DNA from: an uncultured Paraprevotella sp.
Lineage (GTDB): Bacteria > Bacteroidota > Bacteroidia > Bacteroidales > Bacteroidaceae
DNA: 64,000 nucleotides
NCBI GenBank assembly: GCA_944321565.1
Contig: CALULT010000002.1
Location: forward strand, 1 to 64,000
Direction: 5' to 3'
The notes below the pieces were generated by a model, which was not told the DNA's origin, searched no databases, and saw only the letters and a list, made by a program, of their open reading frames with translations. Below, piece by piece: positions 1-9,101 of the stretch. Position 1 is the stretch's first letter, and each line of letters opens with the position of its first letter. Made by a program: the position numbers and the translations under genes.

Positions 1-83
1 GACCCCGTGGGCGTGAGACCCCCTCCGCCCCTTCGGGGCTCGTCCCCCTGCGAGGCGGGACAGTTCATTCCTGCCGGTTTTGA
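1..83. repeat. Truncated copy of a dispersed GC-rich palindromic element
   Basis: The window opens inside an intergenic palindromic repeat. Its core is a hairpin around CCCCTTCGGGG, followed by CCCCTGCGAGGCGGGAC and the arm cagttcattcctgcc. Almost the same text recurs at about 30000-30066 and, on the other strand, at about 24564-24625. The left part lies outside the window. I see no gene between here and position 241; any short reading frame across it is just the repeat being translated. Confidence 0.6.
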
Positions 84-241
84 CTGTGGGCATTCATCTG
101 CGAGACACACCGCGTCACTCAATTTCTTCAATTCGGTTTTCCATATGGTCTTAAATCCCCCGAAATATAAACTGGCTCCCTTCTTGTGCATGGAACAATA
201 AAATTCCCTTTTGGGCGTTTGGAAAAGAAAAAAGGAAATAT

Positions 242-1420
242 ATGCAGTGGTATGACAGAATGAAGCAAGTGAAGTTCTTGTTGGTCGTGATGGCTGTGCT
301 GATTGCCGTGGGCTCACTTGTGGTTTCCCACTCTTTGGTGCATGATTTGGAGCAAGGCGAACGCAGAAATATGGAAGTATGGGCGGAAGCCATGCGGACA
401 TTGAATAATGCGGATGAAAATACGGATGTGACTTTGGTGTTGAAAGTGTTGAATGGCAACAACACGATACCGGTTATCGTGCAGTATAAATCGGGGGAAA
501 TCCAAGGCTTTCGGAACTTGAAACTCAAAGCCCGCGATGCGCAGGACAGTTTGTTGCAGGTGCACCGTATGGCCGAAGAGATGCGCCAGACGGGGAAGGT
601 AATAAGGATTTATCTGGATGATGCGGAACTTCATGCGGGCGGAGATGATTATATGGAGATTTGTTATGACGATTCCATTATGCTGAAACGTCTTTCTTCT
701 TATCCGTATGTGCAGTTGACGGTGGTGTTGATTTTTGTCGGCGTGGCTATTTTTGCCCTTTTGACTTCTAAAAGGGCAGAGCAAAATAAAGTGTGGGTAG
801 GTCTGTCGAAGGAGACGGCGCACCAATTGGGGACTCCAATCTCTTCTTTAATGGCATGGGTGGAGATTTTGCGCGATAATTATCCGGGCGATGAGTTAAT
901 TCCGGAAATGAACAAGGATGTGAAACGCTTGGAGATGATTGCCGAACGTTTCTCCAAAATCGGTTCCTTGCCGGAACCGCGTGATGAAGAATTGAATGTC
1001 GTGATAACCCATGTGGTGGATTATATCGCGCGTCGCACATCCAATAAAGTGAATATGGTCTGCCAAATGCCCTCCCGGCCGATAGTGGTCAAGATGTGTG
1101 CGCCGCTTTTCGAATGGGTGATAGAGAATTTGTGCAAGAATGCCATTGATGCGATGGGGGGACAGGGCAGCATTCGTATTTTGGCTTTCGAGGAACCTGG
1201 AAAAGTCGTGGTGGAAGTGTCGGATACGGGGAAGGGTATTGCCAAGAATCATTTTAAGACTATTTTCCGTCCTGGGTTCACGACGAAAAAAAGAGGGTGG
1301 GGGCTAGGATTGTCTTTGGCCAAGCGGATTGTGGAAGAATACCACAGAGGCCGTATCTTTGTGAAAAGCTCAGAGGTCGGCGTAGGTACGACATTCCGGG
1401 TGGAGTTGAAAAAGTATTAA
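242..1420 (+). CDS. Membrane sensor histidine kinase
   Basis: A 392-residue inner-membrane sensor kinase. TM1 is at about residues 10-30, a periplasmic sensor region of about 125 residues follows, and TM2 is at about 156-176. The cytoplasmic kinase core follows. The phospho-accepting His is probably H194 in the box SKETAHQLGTPISSL. The N-box centres on N300 (ENLCKNAIDAM), the G1 box is DTGKG (328-332), and the G2 box is GWGLGL (352-357). No receiver domain is fused and no response regulator lies next to it, so the partner is unknown. The sensor region matches no family I can name. Translation starts at an ATG preceded by an A/G-rich stretch (aaaaggaaatat). Confidence 0.88.
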   Translation: MQWYDRMKQVKFLLVVMAVLIAVGSLVVSHSLVHDLEQGERRNMEVWAEAMRTLNNADENTDVTLVLKVLNGNNTIPVIVQYKSGEIQGFRNLKLKARDAQDSLLQVHRMAEEMRQTGKVIRIYLDDAELHAGGDDYMEICYDDSIMLKRLSSYPYVQLTVVLIFVGVAIFALLTSKRAEQNKVWVGLSKETAHQLGTPISSLMAWVEILRDNYPGDELIPEMNKDVKRLEMIAERFSKIGSLPEPRDEELNVVITHVVDYIARRTSNKVNMVCQMPSRPIVVKMCAPLFEWVIENLCKNAIDAMGGQGSIRILAFEEPGKVVVEVSDTGKGIAKNHFKTIFRPGFTTKKRGWGLGLSLAKRIVEEYHRGRIFVKSSEVGVGTTFRVELKKY

Positions 1421-1469
1421 AAGGGGTGCTTTTTTAGGATGTTTGCTGGGCGTTAAACGTTTTTTTTTG

Positions 1470-1477
1470 TAATTTTG
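1470..1477 (+). promoter_or_regulatory. Bacteroidetes -7 promoter box (TAATTTTG) for the DUF177-rpmF genes
   Basis: TAATTTTG fits the TAnnTTTG -7 consensus. A TTTG at 1442-1445 is a possible -33 element, with a 24-bp gap. The start codon at 1486 is only 8 bp downstream, so this promoter would give a nearly leaderless message. Confidence 0.5.
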
Positions 1478-1485
1478 CAACCCAA

Positions 1486-2022
1486 ATGGATGCACTTGAC
1501 AAATATAAGGTGGATTTGAAGGATTTGCAAGCCGGTGTCGCAACATATCGGTTTGAACTGGATGATGCATTCTTTGAACTTGTCGGGGGCACATTGGTGA
1601 AAGGCGGACATGCGGATGTCATGCTCTCTGTGGAAGAAAAAGGAGGCATTTATGCTTTGACTTTCCATATCCGGGGTGTGGTGCGTGTGCCGTGCGACCG
1701 TTGCTTGGATGACATGGACGTGGCGGTGGACACAGAAAATGTGCTGAATGTGAAAATGGGTACGGAGTATTCCGATGAAGGTGACGTGGTAGTGGTGCCG
1801 GAGGATGACCCCGCATTTAATGTGGCATGGAACATTTATGAGTTTATCGCATTGTCCGTCCCTGTAGCCCATGTGCATGAAGAAGGAAAATGCAATGCCG
1901 TGATGATGGAAATGTTGGCTGCGCATTTGGTGACTTCTGAGGAGCCGGATGACACTGGCGGGGAAAAGGCGGAGGTAACGGATCCGAGATGGGATAAATT
2001 GAAAGAGATAACAAATAATTAA
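1486..2022 (+). CDS. DUF177 (YceD-family) protein
   Basis: A 178-residue cytoplasmic protein of the DUF177/YceD family, recognised by the conserved VPCDRCLDDM motif with paired cysteines C70 and C73, the acidic C-terminal half, and its position directly upstream of rpmF (13-bp gap). In other bacteria YceD lies in the same place and has been linked to 23S rRNA accumulation and ribosome assembly; that role is inferred here from family and context. The start ATG at 1486 follows a clear -7 promoter box. Confidence 0.85.
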   Translation: MDALDKYKVDLKDLQAGVATYRFELDDAFFELVGGTLVKGGHADVMLSVEEKGGIYALTFHIRGVVRVPCDRCLDDMDVAVDTENVLNVKMGTEYSDEGDVVVVPEDDPAFNVAWNIYEFIALSVPVAHVHEEGKCNAVMMEMLAAHLVTSEEPDDTGGEKAEVTDPRWDKLKEITNN

Positions 2023-2035
2023 ATAGTTAAAGAAA

Positions 2036-2221
2036 ATGGCACATCCTAAAAGAAGACAGTCAAAGACAAGAACCCGTAAAAGAAGAACCCACGATAAGGC
2101 AGTAGTCCCGACGTTGGCAGTATGTCCTAATTGTGGCGCGTTTCACATTTACCATACCGTATGCCCGACCTGCGGTTATTACCGTGGCAAGGTGGCTATC
2201 GAGAAAGAAGCTGCGGTATAA
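2036..2221 (+). CDS. rpmF: 50S ribosomal protein L32
   Basis: A 61-residue L32 protein. It has the N-terminal MAHPKRRQSKTRTRKRRTH block and two CxxC pairs (CPNC and CPTC) of the zinc-binding form. It is a small structural protein of the large ribosomal subunit. It forms a transcription unit with the DUF177 gene upstream and probably fabH downstream, the usual bacterial order linking ribosome and fatty acid synthesis genes. Confidence 0.97.
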   Translation: MAHPKRRQSKTRTRKRRTHDKAVVPTLAVCPNCGAFHIYHTVCPTCGYYRGKVAIEKEAAV

Positions 2222-2237
2222 GGGTGTTTTGAACCAA

Positions 2238-2271
2238 GGCCAGGGAGCATATTGCTCTCCGGCTATTTTTT
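2238..2271 (+). terminator. Hairpin with T-run between rpmF and fabH
   Basis: The arms GCCAGGGAGC and GCTCTCCGGC can pair around a short ATAT loop, with one bulge and a G-U pair, and a six-T run follows. It could be a terminator or a partial attenuator reducing read-through from rpmF into fabH. Confidence 0.45.
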
Positions 2272-2286
2272 AATGATAGGATTGGA

Positions 2287-3291
2287 ATGGAAAAAGTAAA
2301 TGCGGTGATCACCGGAATCGGTGGTTATATTCCGGAATACGTCTTGAACAACGATGAGCTTTCGCGCATGGTGGATACCAACGACGAATGGATCATGACC
2401 CGTATCGGGGTAAAAGAAAGGCGTATCTTGAATGAAGAAGGCTTGGGCACGAGCTACATGGCCCGCAAGGCTGCCAAGCAACTGTTGCAGAAGACGGGGG
2501 TCAGCCCGGAGGAAATAGACTGTGTGATTGTATCCACGTCCACACCGGATTATCACTTTCCGTCGGTGGCTTCAATCGTGATAGGCAAGTTGGGAATGTC
2601 CAATGCCTTTGCTTATGACCTCCAGGCTGCATGCAGTGGCTTTTTGTTCGCCATGGATACGGCTGCGGCATTGATAGAAAGCGGCCGTTACAAGAAAATC
2701 ATTGTGGTTGGTGCAGACAAGATGTCCTCGATGGTGGACTATACCGACCGCGCAACGTGTCCGATTTTTGGTGACGGGGCGGCTGCCGTGTTGGTGGAAC
2801 CTACCACGGAAGATTTGGGTTGGAAAGACTCTTATTTGCGGACGGACGGAAAGGGGTTGCCTTTCTTGTGCATGAAAGCGGGTGGTTCGGTTTGCCCGCC
2901 GTCTTATTTTACGATAGATCATCGCTTACATTATTTGCATCAGGAAGGTCGTACGGTCTTTAAGTTCGCCGTGACAAACATGAGCGATGCTTCCGCATTG
3001 ATTGCAGAACGTAATGGCTTGACAAAGGAGAATATCGCATGGGTGATTCCGCATCAGGCCAATGTGCGCATTATTGAAGCTGTCGCACACCGTTTGGAGT
3101 TGCCGATGGAGAAGGTGATGTTGAACATTCAACGTTATGGAAATACGTCGGCGGCCACCCTGCCTTTGGCCCTTTGGGATTATGAGAAGCAGTTGAAGAA
3201 AGGAGATAATCTGATATTCACTGCGTTCGGAGCTGGATTTACTTGGGGGGCAGCTTATATGAAATGGGGATATGACGGGGCGGACAAATGA
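2287..3291 (+). CDS. fabH: Beta-ketoacyl-ACP synthase III
   Basis: A 334-residue KAS III that condenses acyl-CoA with malonyl-ACP to start type II fatty acid synthesis. The Cys-His-Asn triad is visible: C116 in [10 protein letters not shown]256 in [11 protein letters not shown], and N286 in [11 protein letters not shown]. Length is normal for the family. Bacteroidetes often encode more than one FabH, so this may be one of several. It follows rpmF after a 65-bp gap that contains a hairpin. Confidence 0.95.
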   Translation: MEKVNAVITGIGGYIPEYVLNNDELSRMVDTNDEWIMTRIGVKERRILNEEGLGTSYMARKAAKQLLQKTGVSPEEIDCVIVSTSTPDYHFPSVASIVIGKLGMSNAFAYDLQAACSGFLFAMDTAAALIESGRYKKIIVVGADKMSSMVDYTDRATCPIFGDGAAAVLVEPTTEDLGWKDSYLRTDGKGLPFLCMKAGGSVCPPSYFTIDHRLHYLHQEGRTVFKFAVTNMSDASALIAERNGLTKENIAWVIPHQANVRIIEAVAHRLELPMEKVMLNIQRYGNTSAATLPLALWDYEKQLKKGDNLIFTAFGAGFTWGAAYMKWGYDGADK

Positions 3292-3332
3292 CAAACCCTT
3301 TTTCAGGAAATATTTGAGTACAAACAAAACAG

Positions 3333-3364
3333 AAAAACGCATCCGTGGAAAGGTGCGTTTTTTT
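3333..3364 (+). terminator. Intrinsic terminator after fabH
   Basis: AAAAACGCA and TGCGTTTTT form an A/T-ended stem around a 12-nt loop, with a T-run at the 3' side. It lies between the fabH stop (3291) and the era start (3373). Confidence 0.6.
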
Positions 3365-3372
3365 GTTCAAAA

Positions 3373-4266
3373 ATGGAAAATATGTCGCATAAGGCCGGTT
3401 TTGTGAATATCGTGGGCAATCCTAACGTGGGCAAGTCCACGTTGATGAACCTTTTGGTGGGAGAGCGCATCTCTATCGCCACATTTAAGGCGCAGACCAC
3501 TCGTCATCGCATCATGGGCATCTTGAACACGGATGACATGCAGATTTGTTTTTCGGATACTCCGGGAGTGTTGAAGCCCAACTACAAGCTTCAGGAGTCC
3601 ATGTTGAATTTTTCGGAATCCGCCTTGCAAGATGCCGACGTGTTGCTATATGTGACCGACATGGTGGAGACACCGGACAAAAATGGGGAGTTTTTGGAAA
3701 AGGTGTCGAAAATGGATGTTCCCGTTTTGGTGCTGATTAACAAGATTGACTTGAGTAACCAACAGGATTTGTCGGCGAAGGTGGAAGCCTGGCACGGTGT
3801 GTTGCCCAAGGCTGAAATCATTCCGATTTCCGCCCTTTGCAAATTCAATATCGACACGGTGCTGAAGCGGATAAAGGATTTGCTCCCGGATTCTCCGCCT
3901 TATTTTGACAAAGACCAATGGACGGACAAGCCGGCACGTTTCTTCGTGAGTGAGATTATCCGCGAAAAGATATTGCTGTATTACGACAAGGAGATTCCTT
4001 ATGCGGTGGAGGTGGCGGTAGATCAGTTTAAGGAAAGCCCGAAAATGATCCACATCCGTGCCGTGATTTACGTGGAGCGCGAATCGCAGAAAGGCATCAT
4101 CATCGGCCATCAAGGAGTCGCCCTGAAGAAAGTGTCCACGGAGGCGCGCAAGGCTTTGGAAAAGTTCTTTGGCAAGGCCATTTATTTGGAGACTTACGTG
4201 AAAGTGGACAAAGATTGGCGGAGTTCAGAGAAAGAATTGAAGAATTTTGGATATAACTTAGATTAA
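3373..4266 (+). CDS. era: GTPase Era
   Basis: A 297-residue Ras-like GTPase that binds the 3' end of 16S rRNA and assists 30S assembly. G1 is GNPNVGKST (15-23), G3 is DTPG (62-65) and G4 is NKID (123-126). The C-terminal KH domain is recognisable by IIGHQGVALKKVSTEAR, followed by the family's usual end (VKVDKDWR and FGY). An in-frame ATG at 3382 is an alternative start. der follows 35 bp downstream, so the two assembly GTPases are adjacent. Confidence 0.97.
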   Translation: MENMSHKAGFVNIVGNPNVGKSTLMNLLVGERISIATFKAQTTRHRIMGILNTDDMQICFSDTPGVLKPNYKLQESMLNFSESALQDADVLLYVTDMVETPDKNGEFLEKVSKMDVPVLVLINKIDLSNQQDLSAKVEAWHGVLPKAEIIPISALCKFNIDTVLKRIKDLLPDSPPYFDKDQWTDKPARFFVSEIIREKILLYYDKEIPYAVEVAVDQFKESPKMIHIRAVIYVERESQKGIIIGHQGVALKKVSTEARKALEKFFGKAIYLETYVKVDKDWRSSEKELKNFGYNLD

Positions 4267-4301
4267 TCACTCAGGCTGTGAAGCCGTAAACATATTTAAT
4301 A

Positions 4302-5615
4302 ATGGGAAATATAGTAGCTATCGTGGGACGCCCCAATGTGGGAAAATCCACTCTTTTTAACCGTTTGACCAAAACACGCCATGCCATCGTGAGCGATGAA
4401 GCCGGCACGACGCGCGACCGCCAATACGGCAAGTCGGATTGGAACGGGCGTGAGTTTTCTGTGATAGATACAGGCGGATGGGTCGTTAATTCCGATGATG
4501 TGTTCGAGGAAGAAATCCGCAAACAGGTGGCTTTGGCCACGGATGAAGCCGACGTGATACTTTTTCTTGTGGATGTAAAAAACGGAGTGACGGATTTGGA
4601 CGATGCCGTGGCTGGGATTTTGCGTCGAGTGAACAAGCCTGTGATTTTGGTTGCAAACAAGGCTGATACGAATGATTTGGCATACGGCGCGGCCGAGTTC
4701 TATTCTTTGGGTTTGGGGGAGCCCTATTGCATTTCCGCTGCCACCGGAAGCGGAACGGGGGACTTGTTGGATTTGATTGTTTCCAAATTTCCCAAGTCGG
4801 TGGATGACGACGTGGAGGAAAATATTCCTCGTTTTGCTGTTGTCGGTCGTCCGAATGCAGGAAAATCCAGCCTGATTAATGCGTTTATCGGCGAGGAACG
4901 TAATATCGTGACGGATATAGCCGGCACGACGCGTGACTCTATTTACACGCGTTACACTAAATTTGGTTTTGACTTCTATTTGGTGGACACGGCCGGGATA
5001 CGTAAGAAAAACAAGGTGACGGAGGATTTGGAGTATTATTCCGTGATGCGTTCCATCCGGGCGATAGAGAACTCGGATGTGTGTATCCTGATGATTGATG
5101 CAGAGCGCGGAATCGAGGCGCAAGACTTGAACATATTCCAGCTGATACAGCGCAACAACAAGAGCCTTGTGGTGGTGGTGAACAAATGGGACTTGGTGCC
5201 CGAGAAGACGATGGCGGTGATGAAAGGCTATGAGGAAGCCATCCGGCACCGCATGGCGCCTTTTGACGATTTCCCCATCATATTTGCTTCCGCATTGACC
5301 AAACAGCGCATATTCAAGGTGCTTGAGACGGCCAAGGATGTGTTCCTGAACCGCAAGAAGAGGGTGTCCACGGCCAAACTGAACGAAGAGTTGTTGCCGT
5401 TGATTGAGGCTTTTCCGCCTCCTTCCATTAAAGGCAAGTATATCAAGATAAAGTATTGCATGCAGCTGCCGGCCACGCAGATACCTTCTTTTGTGTTTTA
5501 TGCCAATTTGCCGCAGTACGTCAAAGAGCCTTACCGTCGTTTCCTGGAAAATAAGATTCGGGAGCGGTGGGATTTCTGCGGGACGCCGATCAACATCTTT
5601 ATCCGTCAAAAATGA
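4302..5615 (+). CDS. der: Ribosome biogenesis GTPase Der (EngA)
   Basis: A 437-residue protein with two tandem GTPase domains, the signature of Der. The first P-loop is [10 protein letters not shown] near residue 9 and the second is [10 protein letters not shown] near residue 182. Each is followed by DTGG/DTAG and NKxD motifs, and a C-terminal KH-like domain completes it. Der is required for 50S subunit maturation. Its stop codon overlaps the start of the downstream lipoprotein gene (ATGATGA), indicating coupled translation. Confidence 0.97.
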   Translation: MGNIVAIVGRPNVGKSTLFNRLTKTRHAIVSDEAGTTRDRQYGKSDWNGREFSVIDTGGWVVNSDDVFEEEIRKQVALATDEADVILFLVDVKNGVTDLDDAVAGILRRVNKPVILVANKADTNDLAYGAAEFYSLGLGEPYCISAATGSGTGDLLDLIVSKFPKSVDDDVEENIPRFAVVGRPNAGKSSLINAFIGEERNIVTDIAGTTRDSIYTRYTKFGFDFYLVDTAGIRKKNKVTEDLEYYSVMRSIRAIENSDVCILMIDAERGIEAQDLNIFQLIQRNNKSLVVVVNKWDLVPEKTMAVMKGYEEAIRHRMAPFDDFPIIFASALTKQRIFKVLETAKDVFLNRKKRVSTAKLNEELLPLIEAFPPPSIKGKYIKIKYCMQLPATQIPSFVFYANLPQYVKEPYRRFLENKIRERWDFCGTPINIFIRQK

Positions 5616-6004
5616 TGAAACGTTTTTGGGCGTGTCTGTGTTTTTGTGCGGGTGCCTCCCTGTGGGTGGCTTGCAGCCATAAAGACGACGGGGAACAAGC
5701 GCGTCGTGCAGCCATGTCATATTATGAATGTCTTATTGACGGGCGTTATGAGGAATATGTAAATGGCATTGCCTACAGCGACAGCATGACAGGCGTTTAC
5801 CGCAGCCAAATGGTTGACCTCGTGGCACAGTTCGCGGCGCGCGAAGAGAAAGAGCGTGGGGGGATAATCTCGGTGCAAGCTTTAGGAGACACGGTGTCGG
5901 GAGATGTGGCCAGCGTGTTCTTGGAAGTGCTTTTCGGGGATAGCACCCATGAAGAGGTCACGATGCCGATGGTGAAATGTGGCGGGGAGTGGAAAATGCA
6001 ATGA
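5612..6004 (+). CDS. Small lipoprotein, DUF4878-like
   Basis: A 130-residue predicted lipoprotein. The N-terminus is MMKRFW, a hydrophobic stretch, then LWVACS, with C21 the probable lipidated residue in the relaxed Bacteroidetes lipobox. The mature part ([21 protein letters not shown], about 30-50) resembles DUF4878-type lipoproteins, a small cystatin/NTF2-like fold of unknown function. I start it at 5612, overlapping the der stop; a longer frame from 5567 would run through der and lacks a signal sequence. A second ATG at 5615 is equally possible. Confidence 0.7.
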   Translation: MMKRFWACLCFCAGASLWVACSHKDDGEQARRAAMSYYECLIDGRYEEYVNGIAYSDSMTGVYRSQMVDLVAQFAAREEKERGGIISVQALGDTVSGDVASVFLEVLFGDSTHEEVTMPMVKCGGEWKMQ

Positions 6005-6013
6005 TATAAGAGT

Positions 6014-6194
6014 AGGGTGTGCCGAAATAAACTCCTCCGCCTTGTAGGGGAGGTGGCGCGAAGCGACGGAGGGGTCTCACGTCCACAAAGACATACTTTA
6101 TGTGTGTGTCCGTGGGTGTGAAACCCCTCAGACCCGTTGGGCCAGCTCCCCTACAAGGCGGAGCAGTTGCTTCTCGCAGGTTTTGATACACCCT
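6014..6194. repeat. ~180-bp palindromic MITE-like element, copy 1
   Basis: Begins agggtgt and ends ttttgatacaccct, so the ends are inverted repeats; the left one is slightly decayed (gccg in place of atc). Inside are two GC-rich arms, CTCCGCCTTGTAGGGGAG near the left and CTCCCCTACAAGGCGGAG near the right, which pair across a centre containing cacaaagacatactttatg. Copies 2 (14813-14991) and 3 (45971-46150, inverted) have the same length and order. It fills the gap between the lipoprotein gene and the convergent GH128-like gene. No coding capacity. Confidence 0.75.
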
Positions 6195-6205
6195 CTTTAT
6201 CTTGG

Positions 6206-8989
6206 TCAGTTGGAGCCTGATACTAGCACTTTCAATGTTTCTTCGCCGATTTTTACGATATAAACACCCTTTTGTAGGCGGGCGTTTCGGGGCATTCTTT
6301 GTCCATTGACTCCATAGATGGCATACTCGTCAGTTCCTGTCACATAGACATGGCTGTTTTGTACAAACACTTGTGGCTTTTGATGCTGTGCGGAAGTGAT
6401 GTCCGTACCGGATCCTTGCATGTCGTCACTGATGATAATCCAACCCATCGTGTCGCCATTAATCGAAATGTTGTCAAGCCCGGGTGAGCTATGGGTTTCG
6501 TCTTTTTGGCGGATGAGGCTCATGCTGTAGGCCACTGTGGTAGAGCCCTGTGCGGTCTCTATATCGGTTTCGTTCAATCGTGCGAACCGATAAACTGAGG
6601 GGACATTGTAGCAGTTGGTTTGCGGGCCGCAGATGACATAAGGGTTCAATAAGTTGAGGCCGTTGCCCGATGCATCCACAAAAGGCACTTCGCGTATCCG
6701 TCCATCGACCTTGTCTTCCGTGTTGCGTCCCACTGTCAGGAGTTTCCCGTCTTCCATGCGGGCGGTGCCCGGTGTGGCGGCCACATAGAAGATGTCTTGG
6801 CTGGGGAAAGTGGTTATGGAAGCGTCCACGGCGGCTTGGCGGGTCAGTTTGACGGCAAAACCTTCGTGGGTGACATTCCATATTTTCACCATGAACGGAT
6901 ATGCGGTGCTACGGGTCGTGATGTTGGCGATGACGACCGGAGTCGTTCCTTCGGGGAACGGGTTGGTGAAACTTATCCAAGTGCTGTCCTTGTTGATTCT
7001 GTTGGGGCTTTCGCCGACTTCCAAGGTGATGTCTCCCACATGATGTGTTCCTTGGCTCAGCACCATGAAGTCGCTAGCTTCCGGTTGGGCGTATGTTTGG
7101 GCATAGTTGCCTTCGTTCCAAAGTACTCCTCTAGCGACAAATCGATTGCTTGATACGGATGAGACTGTGCTGACGGGAGCTATATCCCGGTTGTTATAGG
7201 ACACGGGGCTGATAAATACGGCCGCATCCGCACCGTCTTCCGGGGCATCAATTTGGATGCTGAGGTCTTCCGTGCCGGTGAACTGTAAATTGCCATATTG
7301 GAAACCGGGAAGTCCTTGCACTCCGGCCAAAGAAACAGATACTTCGTTGGTCATGCGTTGTTTCCCATCCATGTCGTAGTTGCGGACGCGGTAGGTGTAC
7401 AACCCACTCTCGTAGTCCTCGGGAAAGGTTTCTTCATAGGTGTATGCCGTGCGTTCCGAGGAGGCATATTTTTGCACGGTTGTCCATTCGCCGTCATCAA
7501 TGCGGAATTCCAAAACCGTGGAATCGGTTAGTTCCGCGTTTGGGTTGTTCCAGATGATTTTCAATTCGCGGGAGCGTTGGTCGTAGTTCAGTGCAATTCC
7601 GTTCGGGGCTTTATACGCCACGCGGGGAACATACTCGTACGCCTTGTTGTATCCGATGCCAGATTTCATTGTGGCATAGAATTCTCCGAGAAGGGTGAGG
7701 CTGCCATCGCCGAGGCGGATTTTGGAGCAGTCGGCTTCACTGTTCCAATACGAATAACGTTCGATGTAAGGATAGTTGTTCCAGTTGGTGAGTACCTGAC
7801 TCATCGTTTCATAATTTCGTTGCTGGTTTGCGATGGATGCCGTGCGGTCGCTGGAGGAGAAGATGCCATTGTTGTTCCATGACGCTCCCCAGACAAATTC
7901 AGATACCCAAATGGGGCGTTTGTAGTCGTTGTACCAGCCTTCCAACTGGTTGTTCAGGTTCCATTCCGGCCAGTAGCAGTGCATGTCAAGAATGTCGCAA
8001 CGCCAGCCGCGCGCGTCAATGGAGTCCATGAACGAGCGGAGCCAGTTCAGGCTACCGTCATGCGACGAGGGCGAGCAAAGGCGTTTGCCCGTGGCCATCA
8101 GGTCTTCCCACGTGGCCAGCACGTCATCCAGGTCTTCCGTGCCGTGGTCGGCTGGGTTGCCCGGTTCGTTGTTCGTTTTCAGGTGTGGTGAATAGGAAAT
8201 CGTGCCGCAGTTCCCCGGCCAATTGATTTGGATTTTGTGCGGCACACATTCGCAGTCCATGCCCTTGTCTTCTCCAGGGCCGAAACTGTAACACCACGAC
8301 ACGTTAAGTGCTTGTGTGCTTTCGGTGCCGGTGTCGTTGGCCAGTCCTTTCTTTTCCGCGTCGTTCCATTTGAAGATGCGGTAAGAGGAGATGTGCTGGT
8401 CCAGCACATCGGGCAACGTGGCCATTTCCAAATCTTCTGTGTCGGCGATGAAGCAACGGCTGTAACCGCGTCCGGCGGCACTGTTGGAGAACGTCACCAT
8501 GTAGCCCCGCTTGAGTTTGAAGCTGCGGATGCGGTTGTTGAGTTTTTCAGCGGTCAGGGTATTCATGTAGCCTCCAGCGTTTTCCAGCCCGAAGTCGTTG
8601 GCGGATTCCCCGCCGAAGTTTTGTTCGGAATAGACGGTCAGGGGGTTGAAATCCTTCCCGTATGGCATGATGATGGCTCCGGAAGCATACATCTTCACTT
8701 GGCAGTTTTCATCGTTCACCGCATTTTCACCGTTGATTTTGATGAAACCGAGGTATGCGAGTGCCTTGCTGGGGCGGATGTTTTCGAAGATGACCACGGC
8801 GTGTTCTGTGTTAGCGATGTCGATGCTGCCGGTGGTGGTAAACGGGTCGGTGCCGGTGACGACGTAGTCCACGTCTTCGGTCAGCGTGACGGCTTCGGCA
8901 ACTTGCTCTATTTTAGTCACTGTGTTTTTGGCTTCAGCCATCGTGCCAAATGCCAAGGCGAACATAAGAGGGAGTATCTTGTTCTTCAT
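6206..8989 (-). CDS. Secreted GH128-like glycoside hydrolase with C-terminal sorting-like tail
   Basis: A 927-residue secreted protein with a signal peptide (about 1-20). A beta-rich N-terminal region (about 35-210) is followed by an Asl1/GH128-type TIM-barrel catalytic domain (about 225-450). The probable acid/base is E275 in KTNNEPGNPAD and the nucleophile E364 in PIWVSEFVW. After that come a fibronectin-III-like segment (about 460-560), further beta-sandwich modules, and a Por/T9SS-like tail (AIYGVNGQRMPRNARLQKGVYIVK). Known GH128 members are mainly endo-beta-1,3-glucanases, so beta-1,3-glucan is a reasonable but untested substrate. It is preceded on the minus strand by a GH43-like gene, and the two may form a small separate glycan unit. 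Confidence 0.75.
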   Translation of the reverse strand: MKNKILPLMFALAFGTMAEAKNTVTKIEQVAEAVTLTEDVDYVVTGTDPFTTTGSIDIANTEHAVVIFENIRPSKALAYLGFIKINGENAVNDENCQVKMYASGAIIMPYGKDFNPLTVYSEQNFGGESANDFGLENAGGYMNTLTAEKLNNRIRSFKLKRGYMVTFSNSAAGRGYSRCFIADTEDLEMATLPDVLDQHISSYRIFKWNDAEKKGLANDTGTESTQALNVSWCYSFGPGEDKGMDCECVPHKIQINWPGNCGTISYSPHLKTNNEPGNPADHGTEDLDDVLATWEDLMATGKRLCSPSSHDGSLNWLRSFMDSIDARGWRCDILDMHCYWPEWNLNNQLEGWYNDYKRPIWVSEFVWGASWNNNGIFSSSDRTASIANQQRNYETMSQVLTNWNNYPYIERYSYWNSEADCSKIRLGDGSLTLLGEFYATMKSGIGYNKAYEYVPRVAYKAPNGIALNYDQRSRELKIIWNNPNAELTDSTVLEFRIDDGEWTTVQKYASSERTAYTYEETFPEDYESGLYTYRVRNYDMDGKQRMTNEVSVSLAGVQGLPGFQYGNLQFTGTEDLSIQIDAPEDGADAAVFISPVSYNNRDIAPVSTVSSVSSNRFVARGVLWNEGNYAQTYAQPEASDFMVLSQGTHHVGDITLEVGESPNRINKDSTWISFTNPFPEGTTPVVIANITTRSTAYPFMVKIWNVTHEGFAVKLTRQAAVDASITTFPSQDIFYVAATPGTARMEDGKLLTVGRNTEDKVDGRIREVPFVDASGNGLNLLNPYVICGPQTNCYNVPSVYRFARLNETDIETAQGSTTVAYSMSLIRQKDETHSSPGLDNISINGDTMGWIIISDDMQGSGTDITSAQHQKPQVFVQNSHVYVTGTDEYAIYGVNGQRMPRNARLQKGVYIVKIGEETLKVLVSGSN

Positions 8990-9055
8990 TTCAAAATAGG
9001 TTTGGGGTTAGTTTTTTAGGAAAATATCACTTTCTTCAAAGGCGTTCGTATGCGA

Positions 9056-9098
9056 AACTTTGGGCGGACTTTCCTCTCCGGAGTGTCCGCCCAAAGTT
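9056..9098 (-). terminator. Strong 14-bp stem terminator between the GH43-like and GH128-like genes
   Basis: AACTTTGGGCGGAC (9056-9069) pairs perfectly with GTCCGCCCAAAGTT (9085-9098). The loop holds a second small palindrome, CTCCGGAG. It lies 4 bp downstream of the GH43-like stop on the minus strand. There is no long T-run, so termination efficiency is uncertain. Confidence 0.6.
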
Positions 9099-9101
9099 GG
9101 T

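Noticed and set aside
4296..5720. Long antisense frame over der
   Set aside because: der is certain from its two GTPase domains; the antisense frame has no recognisable motif.
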